Positions 16,634-25,628 of a DNA stretch of 64,000 nt are shown here, one piece after another. The stretch is from contig JACKHO010000005.1 in the NCBI GenBank assembly GCA_020638955.1, positions 124,001-188,000 on the forward strand, given 5' to 3'. This DNA is from Planctomycetaceae bacterium. Lineage in GTDB: Bacteria > Planctomycetota > Planctomycetia > Planctomycetales > Planctomycetaceae. The position numbers were made by a program, and so were the translations under genes. A model generated the notes under the pieces. That model was not told where the DNA came from. It worked only from the letters and a program-made list of their open reading frames with translations, and did not search any database. The stretch's first letter is position 1. Each line of letters starts with the position of its first letter.

Positions 16634-17236
16634 TGTTCGCACGGTGGCCCACCCGCTTGTTCAGAGCGGTTAGATGCCGCAGGCACAAGATGATTCACCG
16701 TCCTGTGACCTATCTCATTGGACAGTAAATCAACATGAGCCCCGCACGGCAAAACATCTCCGCGCACTCGGCGTCTCCGCGTATAAAAACCATCAAAGCT
16801 TACGAGCAGACGCTTGGCATGCCCCTCGTCTGACGTCCCCGCCAATCAACTTGCTTCTTGTGACTTTTTGTGTTTCTCGTGGCAATTCTCAACTCAAAAC
16901 AAAAAAGCGAGTCGCGACTCTGAGCGAGCATGCCCTGGTGCCACAGTTTCAAGGATTTGGAAATTGCGTTCCGTCGCCGGCCGGCTCATAGAATGGGTGA
17001 ACCTTGTGTCACCCATTCAGTTGAGAACGCACTTCCGACCTGAAATGCATCAGGTCACCGTGAGCAGACATGCTCAATCCCACCAGCCCCGGTTGCGCCG
17101 AATGACATGCCCGGTGAACCATCTGGTGACTATTCCAAACACGAAGGCCTCACGACTCGCACCAAGTTGACGACGGTCGCATCAGTGTTGCCACGGTCCC
17201 AGCCCTGCGTTCATTGGGACGCACTTCACAGCGGTG
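16634..17236. other. Non-coding tract upstream of the propeller/FG-GAP gene
   Basis: About 600 bases show no frame with a convincing start, ribosome site or family match. An open frame continues upstream of the propeller gene to 17107, but its extra residues look non-coding. A hairpin lies at 16991-17018. The rest shows nothing recognisable. Confidence 0.5.
16991..17018. repeat. 10-bp perfect hairpin
   Basis: GAATGGGTGA at 16991-17000 and TCACCCATTC at 17009-17018 form a perfect 10-bp stem with an 8-nt loop. It sits about 310 bp upstream of the propeller gene. It could be a REP-like unit or a protein-binding site. Confidence 0.5.
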
Positions 17237-17264
17237 TTGCTTCAGTGAGCGGTCGCCGTATACT
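17237..17264 (+). promoter_or_regulatory. Candidate sigma-70 type promoter
   Basis: TTGCTT (17237-17242) and TATACT (17259-17264) are separated by 16 bases. Each hexamer resembles the consensus. The expected transcription start near 17271 would leave a leader of about 58 bases before the ATG at 17329. This is a prediction from sequence only. Confidence 0.35.
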
Positions 17265-17313
17265 GAAGTTTGGCACACACGCATGTCGAGACACCATCCT
17301 GATTGGCCAATGC

Positions 17314-17320
17314 GGGGGAG
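17314..17320 (+). promoter_or_regulatory. Ribosome binding site that decides the start of the propeller gene
   Basis: GGGGGAG lies 8 bases before the ATG at 17329. The open frame extends 74 codons further upstream without such a site, so the ATG at 17329 is preferred. Confidence 0.6.
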
Positions 17321-17328
17321 ACGACGCC

Positions 17329-20265
17329 ATGAAGTATCGCAAGTCAAAACGCAAGCAACAGAACCACTTGTTCGGTGCGATTTATGCACACATCGAGTCG
17401 ATGGAAGACCGCGTGCTGCTGGCGGGTGAATTGGGATACCTCGAAGCGTTGAAAGACGGCGTGAGCGGTGTCGACGGTGTCAACTTTGTGGCGGCAACCG
17501 ACACTAGTCCCGATGGCAAACACGTTTACTCAGTGGGCGGAGTAAACAACATCGGCAGTGGCAACGAAGATGACAACGCCATTGCCGTGTTCTCTCGCGA
17601 CAGTGCCACGGGCCAGTTGACATATCTGCAGTCACTATTTGACGACGACGATACGAACAATCCGGGAACGGCCGATGGTTTGCTGAGCGGGCGTGACGTT
17701 AAGGTCAGCCCGGACGGCAAGCACGTCTACACTGCCGGCAGCTCAGACGACGCTGTTGGCATTTTCAGTCGTGACGCCAGTACTGGACTGCTCACTTATG
17801 TCTCAGCCGTATTCGATGGCATCGGTACTGATGGACTGAACGGAGTCACATCCATTGCCCTCAGCCCGGACGGAACTTCCTTGTATGTAGCCGGTCGTGA
17901 CGACGATGCAGTCGCCGTGTTCTCCCGCAATTCGACGACCGGTGCACTGACCTTCGTACAATCGGTCTTCAACAACGTAGGCGGGGTCACCGGCCTTGAC
18001 CGTATCCTCAGCGTGAAAGTCAGCCCCGACGGCAAGCACGTCTACACCGCAGCGGGTGGCAACCGCAACTTTACCGGCAGCGACGCCATTGGCGTATTCG
18101 AACGCAACCAGTCGACAGGCGTGCTGACATTTGTCGACAGTTACTTCGAGGGCGATACTCAAGGGGAAGACACGATTTCCGGCCTGGATGAATTGACCGA
18201 TCTTGTGCTCAGTCCCGACGGTAGTTTTCTGTACGCGGCATCTCACGGGTATCCACAGGGCTCGCCCGATCCTTGGATCGCGATTTTCACTCGTAATGAT
18301 CTGACCGGCGAACTGACCTGGACGAGTGTCGTCAACACGTTTGACTTACCTGCCAATTTCCCAACCTACTCCGATCCTGATGAAACCAGTCTTGTGTTGT
18401 CGCAGGACGGCGCCTTCATGTACGCGACAATTGGCGGCCAGGTCGTTCGCATGGCACGGGACGCGGGGACGGGCAACCTGACTTACGACTCTGTCTTTGC
18501 TGGCCTGGATAATCTCGCTCACTTGTATGCCGGATATGATAAAATCAGCATCGATCCTTCCGGCCGACATCTTTACGTTCCGGACAAGGCGACAGACTCG
18601 GTCATTGTACTGACGACGGACCTCGATTTTGGGGACGCACCCGATCCCAACTATGCCACCCTGCGAGCGAATGATGGCGCGCGTCACGTTGCTGTTGGTC
18701 CAATGCTCGGAGCAGGTCGCGACATCGACCTCGATGGACAATTCAGCGACGACGGTGATGGCAACGATGACGAAGACGGATTGGTGAACCCGACAGGCGA
18801 CCTGAATTTGGTTCGCGGTGTCGCGCCGTCAGTCGATGTTCTGGTAAATAATACATATGGCCAGGACGCAACGCTGTTCGGTTGGATTGACTTCAACGGC
18901 GACGGCATTTTTGACAATGCAACGGAGCAGGCTTCTGTCGTCGTGGCGAACGGAACGGTGGATGGCGTTGTGACGCTCGAGTTCCCCAAGGTGCCAGCAG
19001 ACGCCGTCCTCGGACAAACAGCGGCCAGGTTTCGAATTTCCACAGACTACGCGTTCCTGCAATCACCCTCACCCATTGGGGCAGCAAGTGACGGAGAAGT
19101 CGAAGACTACACGGCAACAATTCGAAGCACCGGCGTGCTCTTGTTCGACCCCGGCACCGGACGCTGGCGGATGGGCACGAGTGACGGTACTTCCTTCATG
19201 TGGACGAATGGTCCCAAATGGAATCCCACGGCAGGCTGGACGACTTTCACTGGTGATTACAACGGCGATGGCCTGACCGACGGAATTGGAATCACCAGTC
19301 AGAACGCTGTGTTTTTCGCCCGCAATAACGGCGATGGCACCATGTCCACCGTTTCGGCGGGCAGCTTTTCTTCGCTGGAGTCGTTTCAGCACATCATGGT
19401 TGGTGACTTCAATGGCGACGGGCGCGATGACCTCATTGTGCAGCAGGCCACAAACAATACAACGCCGTTGCCGGGAAGCTGGTTCGTGAAGGCCTGGAAT
19501 GGTTCAACCTTCACGACCTCATTCTTCGGACGCTGGGAGGCTGCTGACTGGGTGGGATTCGGCGTTGGTGATGTCAATCAAGATGGTGTCGCTGACATCA
19601 TTGGAGTCCGAAACGCCGACGGCATGTTAGATCGAGTCAATTGGTTATACGGAATTTCCAACGTCATTCCGGACACTTCCCGTCGCCTGTTTGCTCAGTT
19701 CGCCGGAGCGTTCAACGGTCGACAGGAAACATCCGGCTGGGTTCCCATCGTCGGCGACTGGGACGGTGATGGTCGCACCGACGTTGCAGCCCGCAAGAAC
19801 GACGGCCGCTTCGTGTACGGCACGGCGACAGGCGGTCCGACCCCGTTCGCAGCCATTGGAGCCAACCGTCTCATTAACTCGACGGGGCCACTCTTCAGTC
19901 CCTCCGCCTTCATGGACGAGTTCCTCGTCGGTGATTTCAACGGAGACGGACGCGATGATCTCATGACACGTCAAAGCAACAATCGCAACCTCTGGGTCGC
20001 CCCGTCCAGTACTTCTGGTCCCACGTCGAGCACGGCTGAACTGTGGGGATCGTGGAACGATGCAACGACCTGGAGCCGCGGCGCCGTCGGCGATTTCAAC
20101 GGTGATGGCCTCGCCGACTACGTTAGCGTGGATTTGGCAACTTCTCACGCGTGGGTGTCACGGTCAACAGCATCAGCCTTCCTGCCCGCCGCCGACTTCG
20201 GCTTGATTACAGGACCAGAGGCTCTGGTCGGCCCGCTGAATTTGTGGCATTCAATTGTAAGTTAG
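17329..20265 (+). CDS. Exported lactonase-like propeller + GEVED + FG-GAP protein
   Basis: This 978-residue surface protein begins MKYRKSKRKQQ and has the E-D-R-V-L-L-A signature near residue 26, a hallmark of many large exported planctomycete proteins. Residues about 35-410 form a seven-bladed propeller of the YVTN/6-phosphogluconolactonase type; each blade carries SPDGKHVYT and (A/G)(V/I)FSRD-x-x-T-G. A GEVED-type beta domain follows (DFGDAPDPNY to DGEVEDYTA, about 430-600). The last 380 residues are FG-GAP/VCBS-like repeats with calcium-binding D-x-N-G-D-G loops. That terminal part aligns block by block with the C-terminus of the 29774-34342 protein. No catalytic residues are evident; a binding or structural role at the cell surface is inferred. 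Confidence 0.82.
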   Translation: MKYRKSKRKQQNHLFGAIYAHIESMEDRVLLAGELGYLEALKDGVSGVDGVNFVAATDTSPDGKHVYSVGGVNNIGSGNEDDNAIAVFSRDSATGQLTYLQSLFDDDDTNNPGTADGLLSGRDVKVSPDGKHVYTAGSSDDAVGIFSRDASTGLLTYVSAVFDGIGTDGLNGVTSIALSPDGTSLYVAGRDDDAVAVFSRNSTTGALTFVQSVFNNVGGVTGLDRILSVKVSPDGKHVYTAAGGNRNFTGSDAIGVFERNQSTGVLTFVDSYFEGDTQGEDTISGLDELTDLVLSPDGSFLYAASHGYPQGSPDPWIAIFTRNDLTGELTWTSVVNTFDLPANFPTYSDPDETSLVLSQDGAFMYATIGGQVVRMARDAGTGNLTYDSVFAGLDNLAHLYAGYDKISIDPSGRHLYVPDKATDSVIVLTTDLDFGDAPDPNYATLRANDGARHVAVGPMLGAGRDIDLDGQFSDDGDGNDDEDGLVNPTGDLNLVRGVAPSVDVLVNNTYGQDATLFGWIDFNGDGIFDNATEQASVVVANGTVDGVVTLEFPKVPADAVLGQTAARFRISTDYAFLQSPSPIGAASDGEVEDYTATIRSTGVLLFDPGTGRWRMGTSDGTSFMWTNGPKWNPTAGWTTFTGDYNGDGLTDGIGITSQNAVFFARNNGDGTMSTVSAGSFSSLESFQHIMVGDFNGDGRDDLIVQQATNNTTPLPGSWFVKAWNGSTFTTSFFGRWEAADWVGFGVGDVNQDGVADIIGVRNADGMLDRVNWLYGISNVIPDTSRRLFAQFAGAFNGRQETSGWVPIVGDWDGDGRTDVAARKNDGRFVYGTATGGPTPFAAIGANRLINSTGPLFSPSAFMDEFLVGDFNGDGRDDLMTRQSNNRNLWVAPSSTSGPTSSTAELWGSWNDATTWSRGAVGDFNGDGLADYVSVDLATSHAWVSRSTASAFLPAADFGLITGPEALVGPLNLWHSIVS

Positions 20266-20335
20266 ACGATCTGACGACCACAGGTAATGCGAATTCGGAT
20301 TCCTCCAGTCGTGAGATTCGTCAACCGCAACTTGT

Positions 20336-20375
20336 CAGGTGGCACAGACATTCCTGTCTGTGATTCTGCCGCCTG
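20336..20375. repeat. Two-level hairpin repeat
   Basis: An inner stem CACAGACA/TGTCTGTG with loop TTCC sits inside outer arms CAGGTGGC/GCCGCCTG. A related sequence in the opposite orientation lies at 37200-37226. It falls in the 144-bp gap between the propeller gene and the HAD gene. Confidence 0.6.
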
Positions 20376-20409
20376 ACGCTAGAGATTCCAAAAACTCAAT
20401 GGGAAAGCC

Positions 20410-21030
20410 ATGGACGCACATGTATTTGACATCGATGGAACTCTACTCGAATCGTCTGCTATCGACACCGAGCTATTCGTCACAGCAATCAAAACGGTCC
20501 TGGGCGTATCCGAGGTCAACACGAACTGGTCCTCGTATCCTCACGTCACCGATCAGGCCATTGTTCGTGAGATTATGCGAATTCATGACATCGAGCCGCG
20601 TGAGCAACTGCTGGAAGACACGAAACAAGAGTTTGTTTCATTACTCACAGCACACATTAATGCGACTGGCCCCTTTCCGGAAATTCCCGGTGCGACGAGG
20701 TTCATGGCAAACTTGATCGCCAGTCAGCAGCACTTTGTCGCCTATGCCACGGGCGGATGGCGGGAGTCGGCTCTGCTCAAGCTCACGACTTCGGGGTTCC
20801 CGGTGGATGGCGTCCGGCTCTCGACGTCGAGCGAATTTGAAGATCGCCAATCTATTATGCGCGCCGCCCTCGCCGGTGCTCCTTGTGTTCCCGAAAAGGT
20901 CACTTATTACGGCGACGGCGTGTGGGACAAAATCGCGGCCCACGAACTGGGATGGAACTTCGTTCCGGTCGGTGCGACGCTGAACGGCATCCGCGATTTC
21001 ACCGACGTCGCCTCACTCAAACATTCGTAA
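20410..21030 (+). CDS. HAD superfamily hydrolase (phosphatase type)
   Basis: This 206-residue cytoplasmic hydrolase carries the HAD motifs: DIDGTLLE with nucleophile D7 and acid/base D9, motif II threonine in ATGGWRES, and the acidic motif IV in YYGDGVWDK. The helical cap inserted after motif I (about 15-85) matches the phosphoglycolate phosphatase/beta-phosphoglucomutase subgroup. Length is typical. The natural substrate cannot be read from the sequence. The next gene, on the opposite strand, is the glycolate oxidase iron-sulfur subunit, which makes a phosphoglycolate phosphatase role conceivable, but convergent orientation argues against an operon. Confidence 0.85.
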   Translation: MDAHVFDIDGTLLESSAIDTELFVTAIKTVLGVSEVNTNWSSYPHVTDQAIVREIMRIHDIEPREQLLEDTKQEFVSLLTAHINATGPFPEIPGATRFMANLIASQQHFVAYATGGWRESALLKLTTSGFPVDGVRLSTSSEFEDRQSIMRAALAGAPCVPEKVTYYGDGVWDKIAAHELGWNFVPVGATLNGIRDFTDVASLKHS

Positions 21031-21059
21031 AACACAGCCGCATCTGTCGACGGGATGGA

Positions 21060-22400
21060 CTATCCCTCACCATAGGCCCGCGCCAGCAGTTCCATAGGAT
21101 GCAATACCTGAATGTCAGCCCGGCCCACTTCTTTGAGCATGGCCTGGATTTGCAGGGTGCAGCCAGCGTTGGCGGAGATGACGACTTCGGCTTCGGTTTC
21201 CAGGATGTTGGCGACTTTGCGACGTCCGAGTCGGTCGGCCATATCGGCTTCGGTCAAGTTGTATGATCCCGCCGCCCCACAGCAGACTTCCGACTCCCGC
21301 AGCGGCACGAGTTCCAGGCCAGGAATCATTCCTAGCAGTTGCCGGGGCTGCAGTCGAATTTGCTGGGCGTGGCACAAGTGGCATGCGTCGTGATAAGTCG
21401 CTTTGATGTTAATGGACTGCGTTGGCTTCACCGGGCCGAGTTCCGCCAGAAACTCATTGATGTCTCGCACCTTGCCTGCGAACGCTTCCATTTGCGCGTG
21501 TAGAGCCTTGGCCGCCGGGGCGACTTCTTCGGCCATGTGCCCGTAATCTTTCAGCATGGAACCACAGCCCGCGACGTTGACGACCACGGCATCGACCGGT
21601 TCTTTCATGAGGCCGACGACGTTCCGTTTCGCCATTTCGAGAGCGGGAGTTCCCTGGCCGTTGTGATAATGAATGGCCCCGCAGCACTCCTGCTGGCGTG
21701 TAATAATCACTTCGCAGCCATTCGCCTGCAACACTTTGGCGGTAGCCCAGTGCACATGTCGGAACATGGCATCCGCCACGCATCCGGTGAACAGAGCGAC
21801 GGTGGCCCGCTTTGTTCCCCAGGCAGGTAGTCGTTTCGGCAACTGCTTGGGCGGAGCACTGAGCGGCGGCAACAATCGCTGCATGCGCTGCAGTGTCTGC
21901 GGTAGCAACTTGGTCACCCCGATTGAATCCAGCAACCGTTCAATACCCAGCATTTGCATCAGTCGCGCTGGCAGCAGCGCCCACCGCAGGCGACTGGCAT
22001 ACGGAAACAAATTGTTGAGCAGCATTCGCTGAATGAATGACGCCCGGGCCTGCGCACCGCGTTGCGGCATGCGTTGCTTCATTTCCACCCGGAACGGCTC
22101 AATGAGCCGTCCATACTGCACACCAGACGGACACGCCGATTCGCAACTGCGGCAATCGAGACAGAGGTCCAGGTGACGCGAAACTCGGTCCGTCAGCGGG
22201 AGTCGTCCGTCAGTGACGGCCCGCATCAGGTAAATGCGACCGCGCGGACTGTCGTTCTCATCGCCCGTTTCCAGATAAGTCGGACAGGCCGAGGTACAAA
22301 GTCCGCAGTGCACACAATCGAGGAACCGGTCATAGGGAATCGATTTCCCCCACTCGGAGTCATCGGCCTTGGCAATGGGAAGCTGAGCAATTTGAGACAT
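21060..22400 (-). CDS. glcF: Glycolate oxidase iron-sulfur subunit
   Basis: This 446-residue protein carries electrons from the flavin subunits GlcD/GlcE during oxidation of glycolate to glyoxylate. Two 4Fe-4S ferredoxin motifs lie at C29-C32-C35-C39 (CVHCGLCTSACP) and C80-C83-C86-C90 (CLDCRSCESACP). Two CCG domains follow, with QQECCGAIHYHNG and ESEVCCGAAGSYN. I start at the ATG at 22400, which has GGAAG seven bases upstream; the frame extends to 22607 but the extra 69 residues look non-coding and overlap the upstream region of aroDE. GlcD and GlcE are not in this window, so the partner flavoprotein must lie elsewhere. A related lactate-utilisation iron-sulfur protein is a less likely alternative. 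Confidence 0.87.
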   Translation of the reverse strand: MSQIAQLPIAKADDSEWGKSIPYDRFLDCVHCGLCTSACPTYLETGDENDSPRGRIYLMRAVTDGRLPLTDRVSRHLDLCLDCRSCESACPSGVQYGRLIEPFRVEMKQRMPQRGAQARASFIQRMLLNNLFPYASRLRWALLPARLMQMLGIERLLDSIGVTKLLPQTLQRMQRLLPPLSAPPKQLPKRLPAWGTKRATVALFTGCVADAMFRHVHWATAKVLQANGCEVIITRQQECCGAIHYHNGQGTPALEMAKRNVVGLMKEPVDAVVVNVAGCGSMLKDYGHMAEEVAPAAKALHAQMEAFAGKVRDINEFLAELGPVKPTQSINIKATYHDACHLCHAQQIRLQPRQLLGMIPGLELVPLRESEVCCGAAGSYNLTEADMADRLGRRKVANILETEAEVVISANAGCTLQIQAMLKEVGRADIQVLHPMELLARAYGEG

Positions 22401-22636
22401 GGAAAAACTTCCCGAGCACCGCCGCAGTTTTAAGAAACAGGACGTTGCGGGACATGGGGCGAAAATCTGGGTAGTACCGACCGGTATATTAGCTGGCAAG
22501 TCCGTCTGCAGCGACCGAGCCCAGCCTTTCCGGGGAACTCTCACGGCGCCAGCGACCTGTTTACGTGACGACGCGTCTGTGGGGGTGTACACTGCGGGAT
22601 TATTCAACGACTGTTCATTTGCCGCCTCGCGGAATT

Positions 22637-24178
22637 ATGCCTGAAATCTGTGTCACAATTGGTCGAACGCGCCACAAAATGGTGTTGCTCGAACACCGTT
22701 CACTCGCACAAAAGGGAGCGACGCTGGTTGAGTTGCGACTCGACTGGCTCTCGCGCAATCCCGACGTGCCGCGTCTCATCGCCGATCGTCCCACGCCCGT
22801 CGTCGTGACTTGTCGCCGCCCCGATGACGGTGGCCGCTGGCGAGGATCGGAGGAGGACCGGATGGTTCTGCTGCGGCAGGCAATTGTCGCGGGCGTCGAA
22901 TATGTCGACCTTGAGGGAGACATTGCGAAGAAAGTGCCGCGATTCGGAAAGACAAAACGCATTGTCAGTCACCACGACTTCAACGGCACGCCCGATGACG
23001 TGGAAGCCATCCACGCCGAGTTGTGCAAATGCGATCCTGATATCGTCAAACTGGTCACCATGGCGAATTCGCCGCAGGACAATTTGCGGCTGCTCCGGAT
23101 TGTGCAGACGTCAGAAATTCCGACCATAGCCTTCTGCATGGGTGAGTTCGGCTTGGTGAGTCGCATTCTGTGCGGCAAATACGGTGCACCGTTCACCTAT
23201 GCGACATTCAGTAAAGACCGGGTGCTCGCTCCGGGGCAAATTTCGTACGACGAAATGCAGCACATCTACCGCTTCCCCAAAATTGGGCCAGACACCCCGG
23301 CGTTCGGTGTGTTGGGAGATCCCATTGGACACAGCATGAGCCCGCTGCTGCACAACCTCGCGTTCCGTGAAGCGAAGTTGAATGCGGTGTATCTTCCGCT
23401 GCGTGTCCCGGCTGATGAGTTCGAAGACACGCTCAAAGCGTACGATCAACTCGGATTCCGCGGCTACAGCGTCACCATTCCACATAAAACATCGGCCTTG
23501 AAGTTCGCTACCAAGGCTGATGAATCCTCGCTGAAAATTGGTGCGGCCAACACCCTCGTGAAGAACGCAAAGAACGAGTGGCTCGCCAGTAATACTGACT
23601 ACCAGGCCGCACTCGACTCCATTCTGCTCGGATTAGCCGAGAAGGAAGTCTACAGCCTGAATGGCCAGCGTGTGCTTATGCTGGGAGCTGGCGGTGTTGC
23701 TCGGGCAATTGGCCTGGCTGTGCAGCAGGCCGGTGGAGTTTTGACACTGACAAATCGGACGAAAGCACGTGGGAAAGAACTGGCTGATGAATTGGGGTGT
23801 CAGTTCGTTACCTGGGAGAACCGGGGATCGGTCGGATGCGATGTCCTCGTAAATTGTACTCCGATTGGCATGTCGCCCAACGTCGATGAATCCCCCTTCC
23901 AGCAGCACTGGCTGAGCGAAGGGATGGTGGTCTTCGACACCGTTTACAATCCCGAAAACACGCTGCTCATTAAGCAGGCGCGGGAGCAGCTTTGCCATGT
24001 TGTCAGCGGCATCGAAATGTTCGTGCTGCAGGCTGCCGCTCAATTCAAGCGGTTCACTGGTCGCGACCCAGACGTTGAGAAAATGCGTGAGACGGTTCGA
24101 CGCGGTATTTCCGCCGCCCGCATGCAATTTGGCAACAGCACCGAATCGGACGCGAGTGAAGACTCGGAGGAAGAGTAG
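22637..24178 (+). CDS. aroDE: Fused type I 3-dehydroquinate dehydratase / shikimate dehydrogenase
   Basis: This 513-residue enzyme catalyses two successive shikimate-pathway steps in the cytoplasm. The N-terminal type I dehydroquinase (1-215) has VELRLDWL with E32, the catalytic histidine in VSHHDF and the Schiff-base lysine K138 in DIVKLVTMA. The C-terminal shikimate dehydrogenase (about 223-500) has GVLGDPIGHSMSPLLHN, TIPHK with the catalytic lysine, ASNTDYQAA, and the NADP loop MLGAGGVARAIG followed by TNRT. The order dehydratase-dehydrogenase is the one known from plants, chlamydiae and planctomycetes. Start is ATG 22637 after GCGGAA; an upstream in-frame start at 22565 overlaps the glcF leader and is less likely. 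Confidence 0.92.
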   Translation: MPEICVTIGRTRHKMVLLEHRSLAQKGATLVELRLDWLSRNPDVPRLIADRPTPVVVTCRRPDDGGRWRGSEEDRMVLLRQAIVAGVEYVDLEGDIAKKVPRFGKTKRIVSHHDFNGTPDDVEAIHAELCKCDPDIVKLVTMANSPQDNLRLLRIVQTSEIPTIAFCMGEFGLVSRILCGKYGAPFTYATFSKDRVLAPGQISYDEMQHIYRFPKIGPDTPAFGVLGDPIGHSMSPLLHNLAFREAKLNAVYLPLRVPADEFEDTLKAYDQLGFRGYSVTIPHKTSALKFATKADESSLKIGAANTLVKNAKNEWLASNTDYQAALDSILLGLAEKEVYSLNGQRVLMLGAGGVARAIGLAVQQAGGVLTLTNRTKARGKELADELGCQFVTWENRGSVGCDVLVNCTPIGMSPNVDESPFQQHWLSEGMVVFDTVYNPENTLLIKQAREQLCHVVSGIEMFVLQAAAQFKRFTGRDPDVEKMRETVRRGISAARMQFGNSTESDASEDSEEE

Positions 24179-24197
24179 TCAGCATTCGAATGCGCCC

Positions 24198-25544
24198 TCA
24201 GTCTCCCGAGCCGGGGGATTGGGCGTCCAGGTCGTCGAACGCTTTCAACAGCTGTTGACGGATTGCTTTCCTGGCTGAGTCATCATCACTGGCGTACAGA
24301 GCGTTTTGTTCACGGTCATCTTCCCGCATATGGAACATGCGACCGTCGTTGTAGAGTTTCCAGTTGGCCGTGCGTACCCAGCGCAGGCCGCCGCTTTTGC
24401 CGTCGGGTTCTACACCGCCGGGTTTTGGTAGCACTGCTTCCTCTGCATAGGCGAATTCGCGGTTCGACTTGCCGGTACCGAGTAGTCGCGAGGCGAAGCT
24501 GAATCCATCAAGTTTGCGTCCCGCAGGTAGTTTGCCACCCGTGAGTTCGACAAACGTGGGAAGGTAGTCGCTCATGTCGACCAAATCATCGACAATTTGC
24601 CCATCGCGAATTTTTCCGGGCCAGTTCGCGATGAGCGGTACGTTGGTGCCGTCGTTGATGAGTTTCTTCTTGCCACCGGGAATAAGCAGCCCATTCTGGC
24701 GGGAGACGACCTCGTCTCGAATGAGGTCACTGCCATCGGCCCGAATAATGATTTCGGGAGGCGTGCCGTTGTCGGCAGTGAAAATGATGAGAGTGTTCTC
24801 ACGCAGGCCAAGTGCTTCCAGGGCAGCGACAAGCCGCCCGACATTCCGGTCCATTTCCGCAACCATTTCGGGGTAACTGTCGTAACGTCCGAACGGACCG
24901 TGCGGCACGGGAGGGTCCAGGTCATCGGTGACTTCGTGGCAGACCGCCATGGAGTAGAAGGCGAAGAATGGCTTCTCGCGATTTGCCTTCATGAATTCAA
25001 TGAGGCTCCGCACGTACAAATCGGGGCCGTAGTGGCCGATAGTGTCGTCACGCACAGCACCGTCGCGATAAATCATTGGTTCGTAGTAACGTGGTCCTTC
25101 GTGCCAGCCGAACAGGTCGAAATGTTCAAACCCGAGCCGGTGAGGATGGCGAGGATCATCTCCCAGCAGACAGAGTTGCCACTTCCCCGCGATGTACGTC
25201 GAGTACCCCGACTCAGCCACGAGGTTCGGCCATGTGAAAGGCTCTTCTGATTTGGGGAAGTCGCCCCACGTTACCTTTCCGTGGCGGAACGGGTACTTGC
25301 CCGTCATAAGTGTGAGCCGCGTCGGGTGACAGACTGGCATGCTGAATCCGTTACGGAACTGCATGCCGGTTCGAGCGAGTTCATCGAGGTGCGGCGTTGC
25401 ATACGACTGGCCGCCGTAGCATCCCAGCACTTCCTGTCCGACGTCATCGGCGAGGATGAACAATATGTTTGGCCGATCCGCTGCCCCAGTGAGTGAGGAA
25501 AAACAGATTACGACGCAAATTGTCAACAGGAGTTGTCGTGACAT
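24198..25544 (-). CDS. Exported cysteine-type sulfatase
   Basis: This 448-residue protein has a signal peptide (LLLTICVVICFSSLTGA) and the alkaline-phosphatase-like sulfatase fold. Metal ligands begin with D33-D34 in FILADDVG. The formylglycine motif is C72-x-P74-x-R76 (VCHPTRLTLMTGKYP), so it needs a formylglycine-generating enzyme. Further metal/substrate residues appear in FTADNGTPPE and GKWQLC. Such enzymes remove sulfate esters from polysaccharides and are greatly expanded in planctomycetes. The gene lies 84 bp downstream of the DUF1588-type gene on the same strand and may belong to that transcript. The sulfated substrate is unknown. Confidence 0.9.
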   Translation of the reverse strand: MSRQLLLTICVVICFSSLTGAADRPNILFILADDVGQEVLGCYGGQSYATPHLDELARTGMQFRNGFSMPVCHPTRLTLMTGKYPFRHGKVTWGDFPKSEEPFTWPNLVAESGYSTYIAGKWQLCLLGDDPRHPHRLGFEHFDLFGWHEGPRYYEPMIYRDGAVRDDTIGHYGPDLYVRSLIEFMKANREKPFFAFYSMAVCHEVTDDLDPPVPHGPFGRYDSYPEMVAEMDRNVGRLVAALEALGLRENTLIIFTADNGTPPEIIIRADGSDLIRDEVVSRQNGLLIPGGKKKLINDGTNVPLIANWPGKIRDGQIVDDLVDMSDYLPTFVELTGGKLPAGRKLDGFSFASRLLGTGKSNREFAYAEEAVLPKPGGVEPDGKSGGLRWVRTANWKLYNDGRMFHMREDDREQNALYASDDDSARKAIRQQLLKAFDDLDAQSPGSGD

Positions 25545-25628
25545 GAACAGGCTCGGAGGTAAAACGTTGCACGTGTTACCGACATCACGAAAGTGAATTC
25601 GCTGATGGGGGATGCCCTGCGATGAGCG